The notes beneath the pieces are model-generated. The model was not told the origin of the DNA. It did no database searches and was given only the letters and a program-made list of their open reading frames with translations. A program made the position numbers and the translations under genes. From Thermococci archaeon (GTDB lineage Archaea > Methanobacteriota_B > Thermococci > Thermococcales > Thermococcaceae), in NCBI GenBank assembly GCA_003663525.1, contig QMUF01000011.1, positions 1 to 19,736 on the forward strand: a DNA stretch of 19,736 bases, given 5' to 3'. This document shows positions 1-8,107 of this stretch, piece by piece (within the stretch, counting starts at the first letter, position 1; every line of letters begins with the position of its first letter).

Positions 1-22
1 CTTATATTCTTTTTGGAAATCT

Positions 23-40
23 TAAAATAAAAAAGAAAGA
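23..40 (-). terminator. oligo-T terminator after gcvPB
   Basis: On the minus strand the bases directly after the gcvPB stop are strongly T-rich (TCTTTC followed by TTTTTTATTTT). Runs of T without a hairpin are the usual archaeal intrinsic termination signal, so this probably ends the gcvPA-gcvPB transcript. Confidence 0.5.
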
Positions 41-1540
41 TTAGTAGTCAATTTCTTCCTTTTCCTTGAGTTCTTTATACATCCGCCACGTGATTATGGG
101 CCTTTTAGCTGCTAAGACATCATCTAGTCTTCTTACTGTGGTATTGTGAGGCGCACTTTTTACCAATTCAGGATTAGTATAAGCCTCCTCACTGATCTTT
201 TTGAGAGCCTCCACATAGGCATCTAAGTCTTCCTTCGTGATTGCCTCAGTAGGTTCTATCATTAATGCTTCGTGAACTATCAACGGGAAGTATATCGTAG
301 GAGCATGCAATCCAAAATCAAGCAGACGCTTTGCCACATCTAAAGTCTTCACACCAGTATCCCTTTTCATTGGTTCAGCAGAAAAAACTACTTCGTGCTT
401 TCTAAGTTCTTTGTGTGGTAATTCATATCCTTTAGTTCCTTTTAATTTCTGGGCCAAGTAATTGGCATTAAGTACAGCGACCTCTCCAACTTCTCTGAGG
501 CCGTCCCTTCCCATCATTTTAAGATATGTTAATGCTCTTACTAATACTGCAAAGTTTCCGTAGAATTCCTTTACTTTTCCTATGCTTTTTGGAAGGTCAT
601 AGTTCAAGTAGTACCTCTTTCCATCAAACTCAACGAGAGGTACTGGGAGATAATCGATTAAGTGTTTTTTTACACCCACAGGACCACTTCCAGGTCCTCC
701 TCCACCGTGAGGTGTAGAGAATGTTTTATGCAGGTTTATGTGAACAACATCAAATCCCATGTCTCCAGGTCTGGCTTTACCAAGAATTCCATTTAGATTT
801 GCACCGTCGTAATAAAGTAACCCACCAGCGTCGTGGACTATTTTCGCTATTTCGAGGATATCTTCCTCGAATATCCCGAGAGTATTGGGATTTGTTAACA
901 TTATCCCTGCTGTTTTTTCACTAACTGCATTTTCCAATGCCGCTATATCGACCATACCTTGTTCATTAGAAGGTATCTCTACGACCTTGAAACCGGCCAT
1001 AGCAGCACTTGCTGGATTTGTCCCATGTGCAGAATCTGGAACTATTATCTCATTTCTTTGTGTTTCTCCACGGTCTAAATGATAGGCCCTTATTATCATC
1101 ACTCCCGTAAATTCTCCATTTGCCCCAGCAGCAGGCTGTAAAGTGAAACGATCCATTCCAACGATTTCCTTTAACCATTGTTCAAGCTCCCACATTATCT
1201 GTAATGCCCCTTGAACTGTTCTCTCATCCTGGTAAGGATGAATGAATGCAACTTTTGGATGATTGGCCAGTTCTTCATTAATCTTGGGATTGTATTTCAT
1301 AGTACAGGACCCTAATGGGTACATTCCATTGTCCACACCATAGTTCATTTGACTAAGTCTCGTGTAATGTCTAACTACCTCAGGTTCGCTCAATTCAGGC
1401 AATTCTAGGTTTTTTCTCCTTAGATGCTGGGGGATTTGAACGTCAATGTCTTCGATCGGACTTGGAAGTGTGAATCCCATTCTACCCGGCTTAGAGAGCT
1501 CAAAAACAAGGGGCTCTTCCCATTTCGCTTGTCTGAACAT
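41..1540 (-). CDS. gcvPB: glycine dehydrogenase (decarboxylating) subunit 2, GcvPB
   Basis: PLP-binding subunit of the P-protein of the glycine cleavage system, which decarboxylates glycine and passes the aminomethyl group to lipoyl-GcvH. The PLP lysine is visible in [16 protein letters not shown] (Lys about 272), preceded by the cofactor-contacting YYDGANLNG and [10 protein letters not shown] motifs. At 499 residues it has the normal length of the split archaeal/Gram-positive type. The start is placed at the ATG at 1540 because GAGGTGG lies just before it and the protein then begins [10 protein letters not shown] longer reading from 1567 would run into the end of gcvPA. It lies 10 bases after the gcvPA stop, so the two are co-transcribed. 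No gcvT, gcvH or lpd gene is in the window. Confidence 0.95.
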   Translation of the reverse strand: MFRQAKWEEPLVFELSKPGRMGFTLPSPIEDIDVQIPQHLRRKNLELPELSEPEVVRHYTRLSQMNYGVDNGMYPLGSCTMKYNPKINEELANHPKVAFIHPYQDERTVQGALQIMWELEQWLKEIVGMDRFTLQPAAGANGEFTGVMIIRAYHLDRGETQRNEIIVPDSAHGTNPASAAMAGFKVVEIPSNEQGMVDIAALENAVSEKTAGIMLTNPNTLGIFEEDILEIAKIVHDAGGLLYYDGANLNGILGKARPGDMGFDVVHINLHKTFSTPHGGGGPGSGPVGVKKHLIDYLPVPLVEFDGKRYYLNYDLPKSIGKVKEFYGNFAVLVRALTYLKMMGRDGLREVGEVAVLNANYLAQKLKGTKGYELPHKELRKHEVVFSAEPMKRDTGVKTLDVAKRLLDFGLHAPTIYFPLIVHEALMIEPTEAITKEDLDAYVEALKKISEEAYTNPELVKSAPHNTTVRRLDDVLAAKRPIITWRMYKELKEKEEIDY

Positions 1541-1550
1541 CTTTCCCACC

Positions 1551-2906
1551 TCACAACTCTGCTTCATTTATTATCTCTCTCATGTTTATCACAAGCGCGT
1601 CAATCCACTCTTTTCTTGTTGTTTCAGTTACTGCGAGTAAAGCACTTTCCTCTAACTCTGGGAAGTGTGGTTTCAAGTAGAATCCTCCATGAATATTTCT
1701 CTTCAGGAGCTCCTCATGAATCACGTCATAGGGGATCTCAAATTTGACAACTACGTCTTTGAAATTAATCCCATCAAAAGGAATTTCGGCCACTTCGCTT
1801 ATACGCTTCTTGAAGTATTTAGTGTTCTTTAAAATGATCTCTCCTAACTTCTGTAGGCCTTTCGGCCCAAGTGTGGCCATGTGAATTGCCGCAGCAACTG
1901 CCACAAGAGCTTCATTTGAACAAATATTGGACGTTGCTTTTGCTCTTCTAATATGTTGCTCTCTGGTTTGTAACGTCATGACAAAGCCCCTTTTTCCATC
2001 TGCATCCTTTGTCATCCCTATTACCCTTCCGGGCATCTGCCTTAATATCTTTCTTTCATTTTTAACAGCAAAAATTCCTGCTCTGGGCCCACCAAAGTTC
2101 AATGCACTGCCCAAGAAAGAGGCTTCTCCAACTACCACATCTGCTCCAAGTTCACCTGGTGCTTCCATTATTCCAAGTATTGTTGGATCAACGCCCACTA
2201 CGAACAACGCTCCACTTTCATGGGCTATTTCTCCGATTTCCTTTATCTGTTCTTCAATTAATCCAAAAAAGTTCGGAACCTCGATGTAAATCCCCGCTGC
2301 ACCTGTGACCTTTTCCTTAAGGTCTTCAATGTCTACTTGACCCTTTTCATTCCACCTTACATATTCGATTTCAAGGCCGGGTCCTGCTGTGTAGGTATGA
2401 AGGATCTTCTTTCTATCAGGGTGTAAGTGTTCTGGCACTATGAATTTCTTTTTTCTTGTCACACGAGCACTCATTAAGGCAGCCTCAGCCATTGCTGTGC
2501 CCCAGTCATACATAGAGGCATTAACTATTTCTAACCCAACAAGCTCTCCAATTAGACTTTGATATTCGAATAGTGCTTGAAGCATTCCCTGGCTTATTTC
2601 TGCCTGATAAGGAGTATATGAGGTTATAAACTCGCTTCTTTCGATGAGATACTTCACATGAGCTGGCACATAGTGAAAATATGCTCCAGCACCTAAGAAA
2701 GTTGGCATTTCTAAAACACTCTTATTTTTGTTGAGTATTTCATTCATTTCAAGAAAAACTTCATATTCACTTTTGCCTTCTGGAAGGTTGAATTCCTTTA
2801 CGAAGCTCTCTGGAACATCTGAAAAGAGATCAGCAATGCTTTTGAAGCCAATCTCACAGAGCATTTCTTCCTTGTGGCCTGAGTTTGGGATATAGTGTCT
2901 TCCCAT
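1551..2906 (-). CDS. gcvPA: glycine dehydrogenase (decarboxylating) subunit 1, GcvPA
   Basis: First subunit of the split glycine decarboxylase. It has the fold type I aminotransferase fold but lacks the PLP lysine, which lies in GcvPB, and together they form the active P-protein. Recognisable stretches are the N-terminal [10 protein letters not shown], the [18 protein letters not shown] block, [13 protein letters not shown], and [15 protein letters not shown] near the position of the lost lysine. The 451-residue length is typical. An upstream in-frame start at 3041 would add 45 residues rich in Phe, Ser and Cys that do not look like the family. The ATG at 2906 instead has GGTGG in front and gives the conserved N-terminus. 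A TATA box on the minus strand near 2953-2960 drives the operon. It is divergent from the HAD gene. Confidence 0.95.
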   Translation of the reverse strand: MGRHYIPNSGHKEEMLCEIGFKSIADLFSDVPESFVKEFNLPEGKSEYEVFLEMNEILNKNKSVLEMPTFLGAGAYFHYVPAHVKYLIERSEFITSYTPYQAEISQGMLQALFEYQSLIGELVGLEIVNASMYDWGTAMAEAALMSARVTRKKKFIVPEHLHPDRKKILHTYTAGPGLEIEYVRWNEKGQVDIEDLKEKVTGAAGIYIEVPNFFGLIEEQIKEIGEIAHESGALFVVGVDPTILGIMEAPGELGADVVVGEASFLGSALNFGGPRAGIFAVKNERKILRQMPGRVIGMTKDADGKRGFVMTLQTREQHIRRAKATSNICSNEALVAVAAAIHMATLGPKGLQKLGEIILKNTKYFKKRISEVAEIPFDGINFKDVVVKFEIPYDVIHEELLKRNIHGGFYLKPHFPELEESALLAVTETTRKEWIDALVINMREIINEAEL

Positions 2907-2950
2907 TTTTACCACCTTTTTGAAGTCATCATCTAAACATTTTGTCCAAC

Positions 2951-2987
2951 TAAAATATATGCTTTTTGGAGAGCAAAACTTAAAGGG
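2951..2987. promoter_or_regulatory. back-to-back promoters for gcvPA (minus) and the HAD gene (plus)
   Basis: Minus strand: a purine-rich AAAAAGC (BRE-like) followed by ATATATTT at 2960-2953 should start transcription near 2930, leaving a leader of about 24 bases with GGTGG before gcvPA. Plus strand: ACTTAAAG at 2978-2985 would start near 3006 and leave a leader with GGGGGAGG before the HAD gene. The two boxes are about 20 bases apart, so polymerase binding may compete. Positions come from motif reading only. Confidence 0.5.
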
Positions 2988-3039
2988 AAATAATGTGTGG
3001 TTAGTGTGGAGAATCAAAAATATGGGGGAGGAACACTTC

Positions 3040-3711
3040 ATGATAATTGGCTTTGACTTTGATGGTACATTGATAGATAGCTACTCTGTTATAGAGGAAG
3101 CTTTTAGACGAGCCCTAAAAAAACACTTTCCATGGCTTCCATTTAGCTCTTTATGGGCTAAACTCCTTACTAAAGCAGAGTTACACTTTGAAAAGCCTAG
3201 GTTTGGAAAGCATTCTGGTAAAACAAGACAACCAAGATTCTTTAAAACAAAATTTGCCCGCACGTGGTTCGAAGAGAGAGCAAAGCTATCAAAACCCATT
3301 GACGATTCAAAAAACCTTCTGAAAAAGCTTAGAGAAGAAGGACATACAATAATTTCTTTTTCTGCTGAAGACTTTTTGACCGGGATGAAAGAATATCGTT
3401 TAAAAGTTGCAGGATTTTATGAGTTATTTGATGATATAATAATCTTTGGTGGGAATATGAGCCTCTGTGAAACTTTTCAGATTCTCAGAGAGAAATATGG
3501 AGATGAGGTATTCATATGGGTCGATGACAAGCCCTGGAGATTTGTAGGAAGGGGAGATGAGAATACTGAATATGTATGGTATTATTTCCCTATAACAGCA
3601 AAGTACGCCACTCAAGAAGTTTTGAATCAAATTCCACATCTTCATGTTATCAGCGATCTTTGGAGTATTTTCGATGTAATAGAGCGGGTTAAACAAGAAA
3701 GGGGTCTTTAA
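3040..3711 (+). CDS. HAD-superfamily hydrolase
   Basis: Probable phosphatase or phosphotransferase of the haloacid dehalogenase superfamily; the substrate is unknown. Motif I is FDFDGT (nucleophile Asp6, acid/base Asp8), the motif II serine is in IISFSAED (about residues 104-111), and the motif IV acidic pair is in FIWVDDKPW (Asp162/163). The cap between motifs I and II is helical and Lys/Arg/Phe-rich (residues 15-90). A longer reading frame from 2920 exists, but the ATG at 3040 has a strong GGAGG eight bases upstream and begins immediately with the conserved [10 protein letters not shown], so it is chosen (223 residues). The stop lies just before the TATA box of the next gene, so it is probably monocistronic. 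Confidence 0.85.
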   Translation: MIIGFDFDGTLIDSYSVIEEAFRRALKKHFPWLPFSSLWAKLLTKAELHFEKPRFGKHSGKTRQPRFFKTKFARTWFEERAKLSKPIDDSKNLLKKLREEGHTIISFSAEDFLTGMKEYRLKVAGFYELFDDIIIFGGNMSLCETFQILREKYGDEVFIWVDDKPWRFVGRGDENTEYVWYYFPITAKYATQEVLNQIPHLHVISDLWSIFDVIERVKQERGL

Positions 3712-3716
3712 TTATG

Positions 3717-3724
3717 TTTAAATA
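3717..3724 (+). promoter_or_regulatory. TATA box of a probably leaderless transcript
   Basis: TTTAAATA is centred about 26 bases before the ATG at 3747, and no Shine-Dalgarno sequence precedes that ATG. Transcription would therefore begin at or next to the start codon. Confidence 0.55.
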
Positions 3725-3746
3725 TTATTGCCACTAACTTACTCTC

Positions 3747-4427
3747 ATGAAATTTGAACTTCTCCCTCAGAAGGCCATCAAAATTGGGAATGAGTTAATA
3801 ATAGCAGACCTTCATCTAGGATACGAAGAGAGTCTGGCTCGGGAAGGAATTTATCTACCAAAAGCATTCGATCAGATGGTAACCTCACTAAAGAGTCTGA
3901 TAGAAAAAAATCATCCCAAACGACTTATTATAAATGGTGATTTAAAGCACTCTTTTGTCCCATTCAAACGAGAAAAAATTGAGCTAGAAACATTCTTTAA
4001 TAAGATCTCCCCGCTGGTTGAGGAGATAATAGTCATAAGAGGCAACCATGATGTTGGTATATTCTGGATAAAAAGCTTAGGAGTTGAGATTTTAGATGAA
4101 CTTGAAATTGGAAATTGGAAAATTGTTCATGGTCATAAACTTGTAGAAGGGGATAGATTCATTATAGGGCATGAACACCCTGCCATAAGACTACGAGATG
4201 AAGTAGGAGCTCTGATAAAGGTGCCAATATTTTTAAAAAGTGAAAATCTAATAGTCATGCCTGCCTTTTCCCCATGGGCCTATGGAAATGACATCCTCAG
4301 AGAGATTGTGTCTCCTTTCTTAAGAAGCTTGAATACAATAGCATTTGAGGTTTTTGTCCCATTAGAAACAGAAATGTTAAGTTTTGGAAAATTGACGGAA
4401 TTAATCAGGGCCATCCAAAGAATATAA
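3747..4427 (+). CDS. SbcD/Mre11-related archaeal metallophosphoesterase
   Basis: Calcineurin-like phosphoesterase of the small archaeal 'SbcD-related' group (TIGR00024 type), a two-metal phosphodiesterase or phosphatase of unknown substrate. The metal-binding motifs are all present: DLHLGYE (Asp21, His23), NGDLKH (Asp65), RGNHD (Asn100, His101, Asp102), VHGH (about 128-130) and GHEHP (His142, His144). At 226 residues it lacks the capping domain and DNA-binding regions of true Mre11/SbcD, and no Rad50/SbcC gene is adjacent, so a DNA-repair role should not be assumed. The ATG at 3747 lacks a ribosome binding site but sits at the expected transcription start, indicating leaderless translation. 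Confidence 0.85.
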   Translation: MKFELLPQKAIKIGNELIIADLHLGYEESLAREGIYLPKAFDQMVTSLKSLIEKNHPKRLIINGDLKHSFVPFKREKIELETFFNKISPLVEEIIVIRGNHDVGIFWIKSLGVEILDELEIGNWKIVHGHKLVEGDRFIIGHEHPAIRLRDEVGALIKVPIFLKSENLIVMPAFSPWAYGNDILREIVSPFLRSLNTIAFEVFVPLETEMLSFGKLTELIRAIQRI

Positions 4428-4469
4428 TGTGTCTATTTCCACAGGATAAGATTCTAAAAATCACAAAAG

Positions 4470-4477
4470 TTTAAAAT
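4470..4477 (+). promoter_or_regulatory. TATA box of the PrsW-type gene
   Basis: TTTAAAAT is placed so that transcription would begin around 4495-4500. This excludes the in-frame ATG at 4481 as a start and supports the ATG at 4508, which has GGTGA at 4499-4503. Confidence 0.5.
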
Positions 4478-4507
4478 TACATGGACTTAATTCTTTCTGG
4501 TGATGAG

Positions 4508-5206
4508 ATGGACATCTTCAGTACGATAATTTTCTTTGCTTACGCTCCTGCTTTAGCAATATTATGGTATTTCTATCATGAGGATAAATATGAACCTGAG
4601 CCCAAGCGATTTGTGATTGGCACCTTTATTTTAGGTGCAACACTCTCAATCGGTATAGCTATGATCGTAGAAGCTTTTTTAGTACGAGGGAGCTTTGGAT
4701 ATGCTCTTTTACCAGCGACAGCATTTTATATGTCATTAATAGCTGGATTTGTTGAAGAACCTGCAAAAGCATTGGCCATTAGGTTTCCATTCAAGGCTGG
4801 CCAAATGGATGGGATCATGGATGGGGTGGTTTATGGAGTAGCAGCAGGATTAGGATTTGCAGCTACCGAGAATTTCCTATATGGGATTGGCTTTGGAGTT
4901 GGCACCACTATAGTTAGAGCTTTTTTAACTCCATTCGCCCATGCAACATGGAGTGCAATAGTTGGGGGGGGATACGGTCTAAAAGCTGAAGGAAAAATTC
5001 AGAGTGTTTCTGCATATCTTATTTTAGGAATACTACTTCACTTCCTTTGGGATTACTTCACATTCCTAAGTCTCGCGATACCTGCATACTACATCTTCAC
5101 AATATTATTGATCTTTATCAACATAGCCATAATCAGATACTTTATAGTGGTTGGTCAACGGGAGGATTTAGAGAAAATGTGGTGGTATTGGTTTGATAGG
5201 GGGTAA
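4508..5206 (+). CDS. PrsW-family intramembrane metalloprotease
   Basis: Polytopic membrane protein of the PrsW (peptidase M82) family; bacterial PrsW performs site-1 cleavage of an anti-sigma factor, but archaeal substrates are unknown. The 232 residues contain about seven or eight hydrophobic segments. The family motifs are visible: EEPAK (Glu83, Glu84, Lys87), GFAATEN (Glu121), AHATWSA (His145) and LLHFLWD (His178), which together supply the putative metal ligands. The N-terminal YHEDKYEPEP after the first helix is also typical. The start at 4508 follows GGTGA and fits the TATA position better than the upstream ATG at 4481. The next gene begins five bases after the stop, so the two are probably co-transcribed. 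Confidence 0.85.
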   Translation: MDIFSTIIFFAYAPALAILWYFYHEDKYEPEPKRFVIGTFILGATLSIGIAMIVEAFLVRGSFGYALLPATAFYMSLIAGFVEEPAKALAIRFPFKAGQMDGIMDGVVYGVAAGLGFAATENFLYGIGFGVGTTIVRAFLTPFAHATWSAIVGGGYGLKAEGKIQSVSAYLILGILLHFLWDYFTFLSLAIPAYYIFTILLIFINIAIIRYFIVVGQREDLEKMWWYWFDRG

Positions 5207-5210
5207 TAAC

Positions 5211-5420
5211 ATGGAGGAAAAAATAGAACAGGTTCTTTTTGAGGTGAGACCCTACATTGAGTATTACGAAGAACTAAAGAAAAAGGTCGAAGAAATTGCT
5301 TCAATAACTGGCGAGGAGGATCTCTTTATCAAACTCTTAGAAGAAGAAATTAAAAAATCAGAAGAGCCCTTTAAGACGGATTTAAGAATATTTCTCCAGA
5401 AATTTACATCTTTCCTTTAA
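5211..5420 (+). CDS. small acidic protein of unknown function, downstream of prsW-like gene
   Basis: A 69-residue soluble protein that I do not recognise. It is very rich in Glu and Lys, with heptad-like spacing through residues 3-40 (beginning MEEKIEQVLFEVRPYIEYYEE), suggesting one or two amphipathic helices and possible oligomerisation. No signal peptide, cysteine or metal motif is present. The ATG at 5211 is preceded by GGGGG at 5199-5203, which overlaps the end of the PrsW-type gene, so translation is probably coupled. Being the second gene of the unit, it could act with or on the protease, but that is inference from position alone. Confidence 0.7.
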   Translation: MEEKIEQVLFEVRPYIEYYEELKKKVEEIASITGEEDLFIKLLEEEIKKSEEPFKTDLRIFLQKFTSFL

Positions 5421-5673
5421 AAGAACTCACCATCTAACCCGAAATTTCTTTCTATCTATTTGAAAATTTCTTGAGCAACCACCTACTCTGTGAAAAATTT
5501 TTGGAAATTTTGCATAATAATGAGCAACCATGGTTGATGAATTTACATTCAAGTAATTTTTTCATGGGCTTTGTGCATTATACATGGTTCATGATAGAAG
5601 TGCAACATAACTGAGCCTTTTGTGGTTTTATTGCTTTGTACTTCTCTTTAATGGCTTTAAACAGACTGAAAAA

Positions 5674-5682
5674 CTTTATATG
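5674..5682 (+). promoter_or_regulatory. TATA box of the OPT transporter gene
   Basis: CTTTATATG is preceded by the purine-rich BRE-like GAAAAA at 5668-5673. The predicted start near 5705 gives a leader of about 60 bases, long for this genome, with room for post-initiation control. Confidence 0.5.
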
Positions 5683-5738
5683 TGCAAAAAAGACAGAATG
5701 CCTTGCTTTTGTATCTTTAGTATAGATAATAAACCACA

Positions 5739-5754
5739 TGTACAAAAATGTACA
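5739..5754 (+). promoter_or_regulatory. paired TGTACA palindromes in the OPT leader (operator candidate)
   Basis: Two copies of the self-complementary TGTACA are separated by AAAA and end one base before the GGGGGT ribosome binding site of the transporter gene. A dimeric repressor bound here would block elongation or ribosome loading. No regulator is identified. Confidence 0.35.
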
Positions 5755-5766
5755 GGGGGTTGAAAA

Positions 5767-7506
5767 ATGGAGAGATATGCTGGACAGAGTGTTACAAAAG
5801 GAGAGGAAGGTTATAGAGAAGTAACACCTGCTGCAGTAGTTTTGGGTGTTCTTTGGGGTGCTTTCATGGCTGCAAGTTTTACTTACGCCGGGATGATAAT
5901 GGGCTTCACATCTGGAGGTTCTGCCATTGCAGCAATTGTTGGTTGGGGGATTCTCAGAGGTATCCTAAAGAAAGGCACGGTAGTAGAAAACAACATTGTC
6001 CAAACTGTCGCTTCAGCTGTTAACATTTCAGTGTCCGGTGTTATCTTTACAATTCCTGCACTCTACATAATGGGACTTCACCAAGAGATAAATACAATGT
6101 ACTTCTTCCTAGCGACAGCAGCCGGTGCAATTTTAGGTATAACCTTCATAATTCCCCTTAGAAAGCAGATGATTGAAATAGATAGACTTAGATTCCCCAC
6201 TGGAACTGCAGTTGCTACTATCCTTAAGACTCCGGGAAGTGGTATAGAGAAGGCAAGACTTCTTTTCTTTGGAATGATAATCAGTGCTGTGATTTATCTT
6301 ATTCAGCAGTTCCCAATCTTTGGATTGCCACATGTAATTCCTGAAGTCGTGGATTTAGGAGCAATGCTTCACCTTCCAACTTGGATCAACCTCACAGTGG
6401 CTGTCTCACTCATGGTATTTGGTATGGGTTTAATCACCGGAAGAAATGGTTTAATAGTTCTCGCTGGAGGGGTACTTTCCTATTACATTATAACTCCAGT
6501 GGTTAAGGCCCTTGGATGGATCCCAGCTGATGTTCAAGAAAGTGCAATAAGCGGTTATGTTTATGGTACAATGACAAGGCCTTTGGGTATAGGCATGCTT
6601 CTTGGAGGCTCAATAGCGGGATTGATACTTTCACTCCCAGTTATTGCAGTTGCCATGAAAAGCCTTGCACAGGCAAGCAAAGTAAAAGACAAAAATGGAA
6701 ACAATGAAGAGCTTCCAATTTACTATTTGATTGGTGGGGCAATTTTAGCATTTGTTTTGCTCTTAGTAACCGCGTACAAGCTCGGGGATCTTGGACTTGG
6801 TAGGAGCCTCCTCACAGCTCTCATAGGAGTTGCATGGATTTTTATAGCCTCACTCCTCGTAGCAATGTCCACTGGAATGACTGACTGGAGTCCAGTATCT
6901 GGTCTCTCCTTGGTCTCTGTGATGATACTCCTCTACCTAACCCACAAGAACATCCCACTAACAATATTAATGGGAGCAACAGTTGGTGTAGCCATTTCAG
7001 GGGCTGCAGACATGATGCAAGATCTTAAAACTGGACACATGGTAGGTGCTATTCCTTCAAGACAACAAAAAGTTGAGCTCTTAACCGCTTGGCTTGGGCC
7101 CATAATTGCCTTGACGGTTGTAGGACTTATCTGGAATGCTTATGGAATCGGAAACGACAAAGTTCCAGCTCCTCAAGCAATGGCCCTCAAGTCAATGGTA
7201 GAGGCAGTCCTTGGTGGAAGTGTACCAATAGACAAGTTCATAGCAGGAGGCCTTCTTGGATTCTTGCTTTCTCTTAGCGGAGTTCCAGGACTTGGTGTCC
7301 TCGTAGGCCTTTCAATGTATCTTCCAATGCTCTACATAATTCCCTATGGGCTTGGATGTATAGTTAATGAGATCACAAAGAGAAAGAAAGGCTACGAATT
7401 CATTGTCGAGAAGGTCCTCCCATTTGCCGCTGGACTAATGGTCGGAGAAGCCGCAATGACATTGCTCTTTGCAGTACTTACTGTAGCTGGAGTACTCCAT
7501 CCATGA
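5767..7506 (+). CDS. OPT-family oligopeptide transporter
   Basis: Integral membrane transporter of the OPT family, prokaryotic branch (TIGR00733 type), expected to import oligopeptides by secondary (ion-coupled) transport. Its 579 residues are mostly hydrophobic, with roughly fourteen or more membrane segments. Family hallmarks are the N-terminal TPAAVVLGVLWGAFMAASFTY, the FPTGTAVATILKT block, and the cytoplasmic DMMQDLKTGHMVGAIPSRQQ stretch near residue 415. The ATG at 5767 follows GGGGGT at 5755-5760. The following gene starts within about ten bases and probably shares the transcript. Peptide uptake suits the peptide-fermenting lifestyle of Thermococcales. Confidence 0.92.
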   Translation: MERYAGQSVTKGEEGYREVTPAAVVLGVLWGAFMAASFTYAGMIMGFTSGGSAIAAIVGWGILRGILKKGTVVENNIVQTVASAVNISVSGVIFTIPALYIMGLHQEINTMYFFLATAAGAILGITFIIPLRKQMIEIDRLRFPTGTAVATILKTPGSGIEKARLLFFGMIISAVIYLIQQFPIFGLPHVIPEVVDLGAMLHLPTWINLTVAVSLMVFGMGLITGRNGLIVLAGGVLSYYIITPVVKALGWIPADVQESAISGYVYGTMTRPLGIGMLLGGSIAGLILSLPVIAVAMKSLAQASKVKDKNGNNEELPIYYLIGGAILAFVLLLVTAYKLGDLGLGRSLLTALIGVAWIFIASLLVAMSTGMTDWSPVSGLSLVSVMILLYLTHKNIPLTILMGATVGVAISGAADMMQDLKTGHMVGAIPSRQQKVELLTAWLGPIIALTVVGLIWNAYGIGNDKVPAPQAMALKSMVEAVLGGSVPIDKFIAGGLLGFLLSLSGVPGLGVLVGLSMYLPMLYIIPYGLGCIVNEITKRKKGYEFIVEKVLPFAAGLMVGEAAMTLLFAVLTVAGVLHP

Positions 7507-7516
7507 GGTGATGAAA

Positions 7517-8023
7517 ATGAAAAAGCTCATTGGAAATATCATGCTTACAACCGCTTTGATTGGGGGAGCCATAGCTTCAGCTAGAAACCCTCCACTTTGG
7601 ATAGCGGTTGGTGGCGCTCTTGGTGTTATGGCTCTTGGAATACTCTTCAGAAGACAGGGAGAAAGAGAAGAATTACACAAAACAGCAGCCCATGGGAAAG
7701 GCGGAAAAGAAGAGCTCAAGAAAAGCCTAGAAGAGGCCCTTACAGAAATCGAAAAGGTGATGGAAGAAAAAGAGAGAGACATTGAAAAGGCTAGAGAAAA
7801 ACTAGGAAAAGTACTTGAAGCATTGGAGAATTTTACAGAAAAGGCCCAACCCCTTAGAATCGAAGGAATTAGAGTGTATGGAGAAGTAATGACAAGCTTC
7901 AGCAAAGCAGAAAGGCATTTAAATAGAGCTTGGAGTGCATATGCGGATGGATATATAAGGGAAGGGAATGCTTACCTCGAATCTGGATACGCCCAACTAA
8001 GGGAAACTTCTGAACTCCTATAA
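7517..8023 (+). CDS. two-TM coiled-coil membrane protein linked to the OPT transporter
   Basis: Unrecognised 168-residue protein. Residues about 4-22 and 26-44 are two closely spaced hydrophobic helices. Residues about 48-112 are highly charged with heptad character (runs of Glu, Lys and Arg), probably a coiled coil. Residues 115-168 are a further helical region rich in Ala, Tyr and Glu with the look of a helical hairpin. Three in-frame starts are close together (GTG 7508, ATG 7511, ATG 7517). The last is chosen because GAGGTG at 7505-7510 is correctly spaced from it. That binding site overlaps the transporter stop codon, indicating an operon. A role as accessory or scaffold subunit of the transporter is inference from position. 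Confidence 0.75.
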   Translation: MKKLIGNIMLTTALIGGAIASARNPPLWIAVGGALGVMALGILFRRQGEREELHKTAAHGKGGKEELKKSLEEALTEIEKVMEEKERDIEKAREKLGKVLEALENFTEKAQPLRIEGIRVYGEVMTSFSKAERHLNRAWSAYADGYIREGNAYLESGYAQLRETSELL

Positions 8024-8035
8024 TTCAAGAATTGA

Positions 8036-8054
8036 TTTTTCCTTTTTTCTTCTT
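8036..8054 (+). terminator. oligo-T terminator after the OPT operon
   Basis: Thirteen bases after the stop codon there is a dense T-run (TTTTTCC followed by TTTTTTCTTCTT) on the coding strand, the typical archaeal termination signal. Confidence 0.6.
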
Positions 8055-8107
8055 GTTTATAACAATAGATAAATAGTAAAAAGACTAAGCTACTCTTGGT
8101 GAACAAT

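Larger units (their letters stand above)
5421..5766. other. long gene-free region with repeats before the OPT transporter gene
   Basis: No convincing ORF or RNA gene is visible. It contains two copies of TGAGCAACCA (5472-5481 and 5521-5530). The second is part of the perfect palindrome CAACCATGGTTG (5525-5536). A TATA box lies at 5674-5682 and paired TGTACA sites at 5739-5754. The region is AT-rich and most likely holds the control sequences of the transporter gene. Confidence 0.45.

Noticed and set aside
2907..3039. Glycine riboswitch or other structured leader before gcvPA
   Set aside because: The leader is only about 24 bases and shows no conserved riboswitch core.
3747..4427. Calling the metallophosphoesterase Mre11 or SbcD
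   Set aside because: At 226 residues it lacks the cap and C-terminal regions, and no Rad50/SbcC gene is adjacent.
5525..5536. CAACCATGGTTG as a transposon end or attachment site
   Set aside because: No second boundary, target duplication or integrase/transposase gene is present. It is kept only as a possible regulatory palindrome.
7435..7905. Minus-strand frame of 156 residues opposite the coiled-coil gene
   Set aside because: The Ser/Phe-rich translation is typical of antisense to Glu/Lys-rich coding DNA. The plus-strand gene has a ribosome binding site and operon context.
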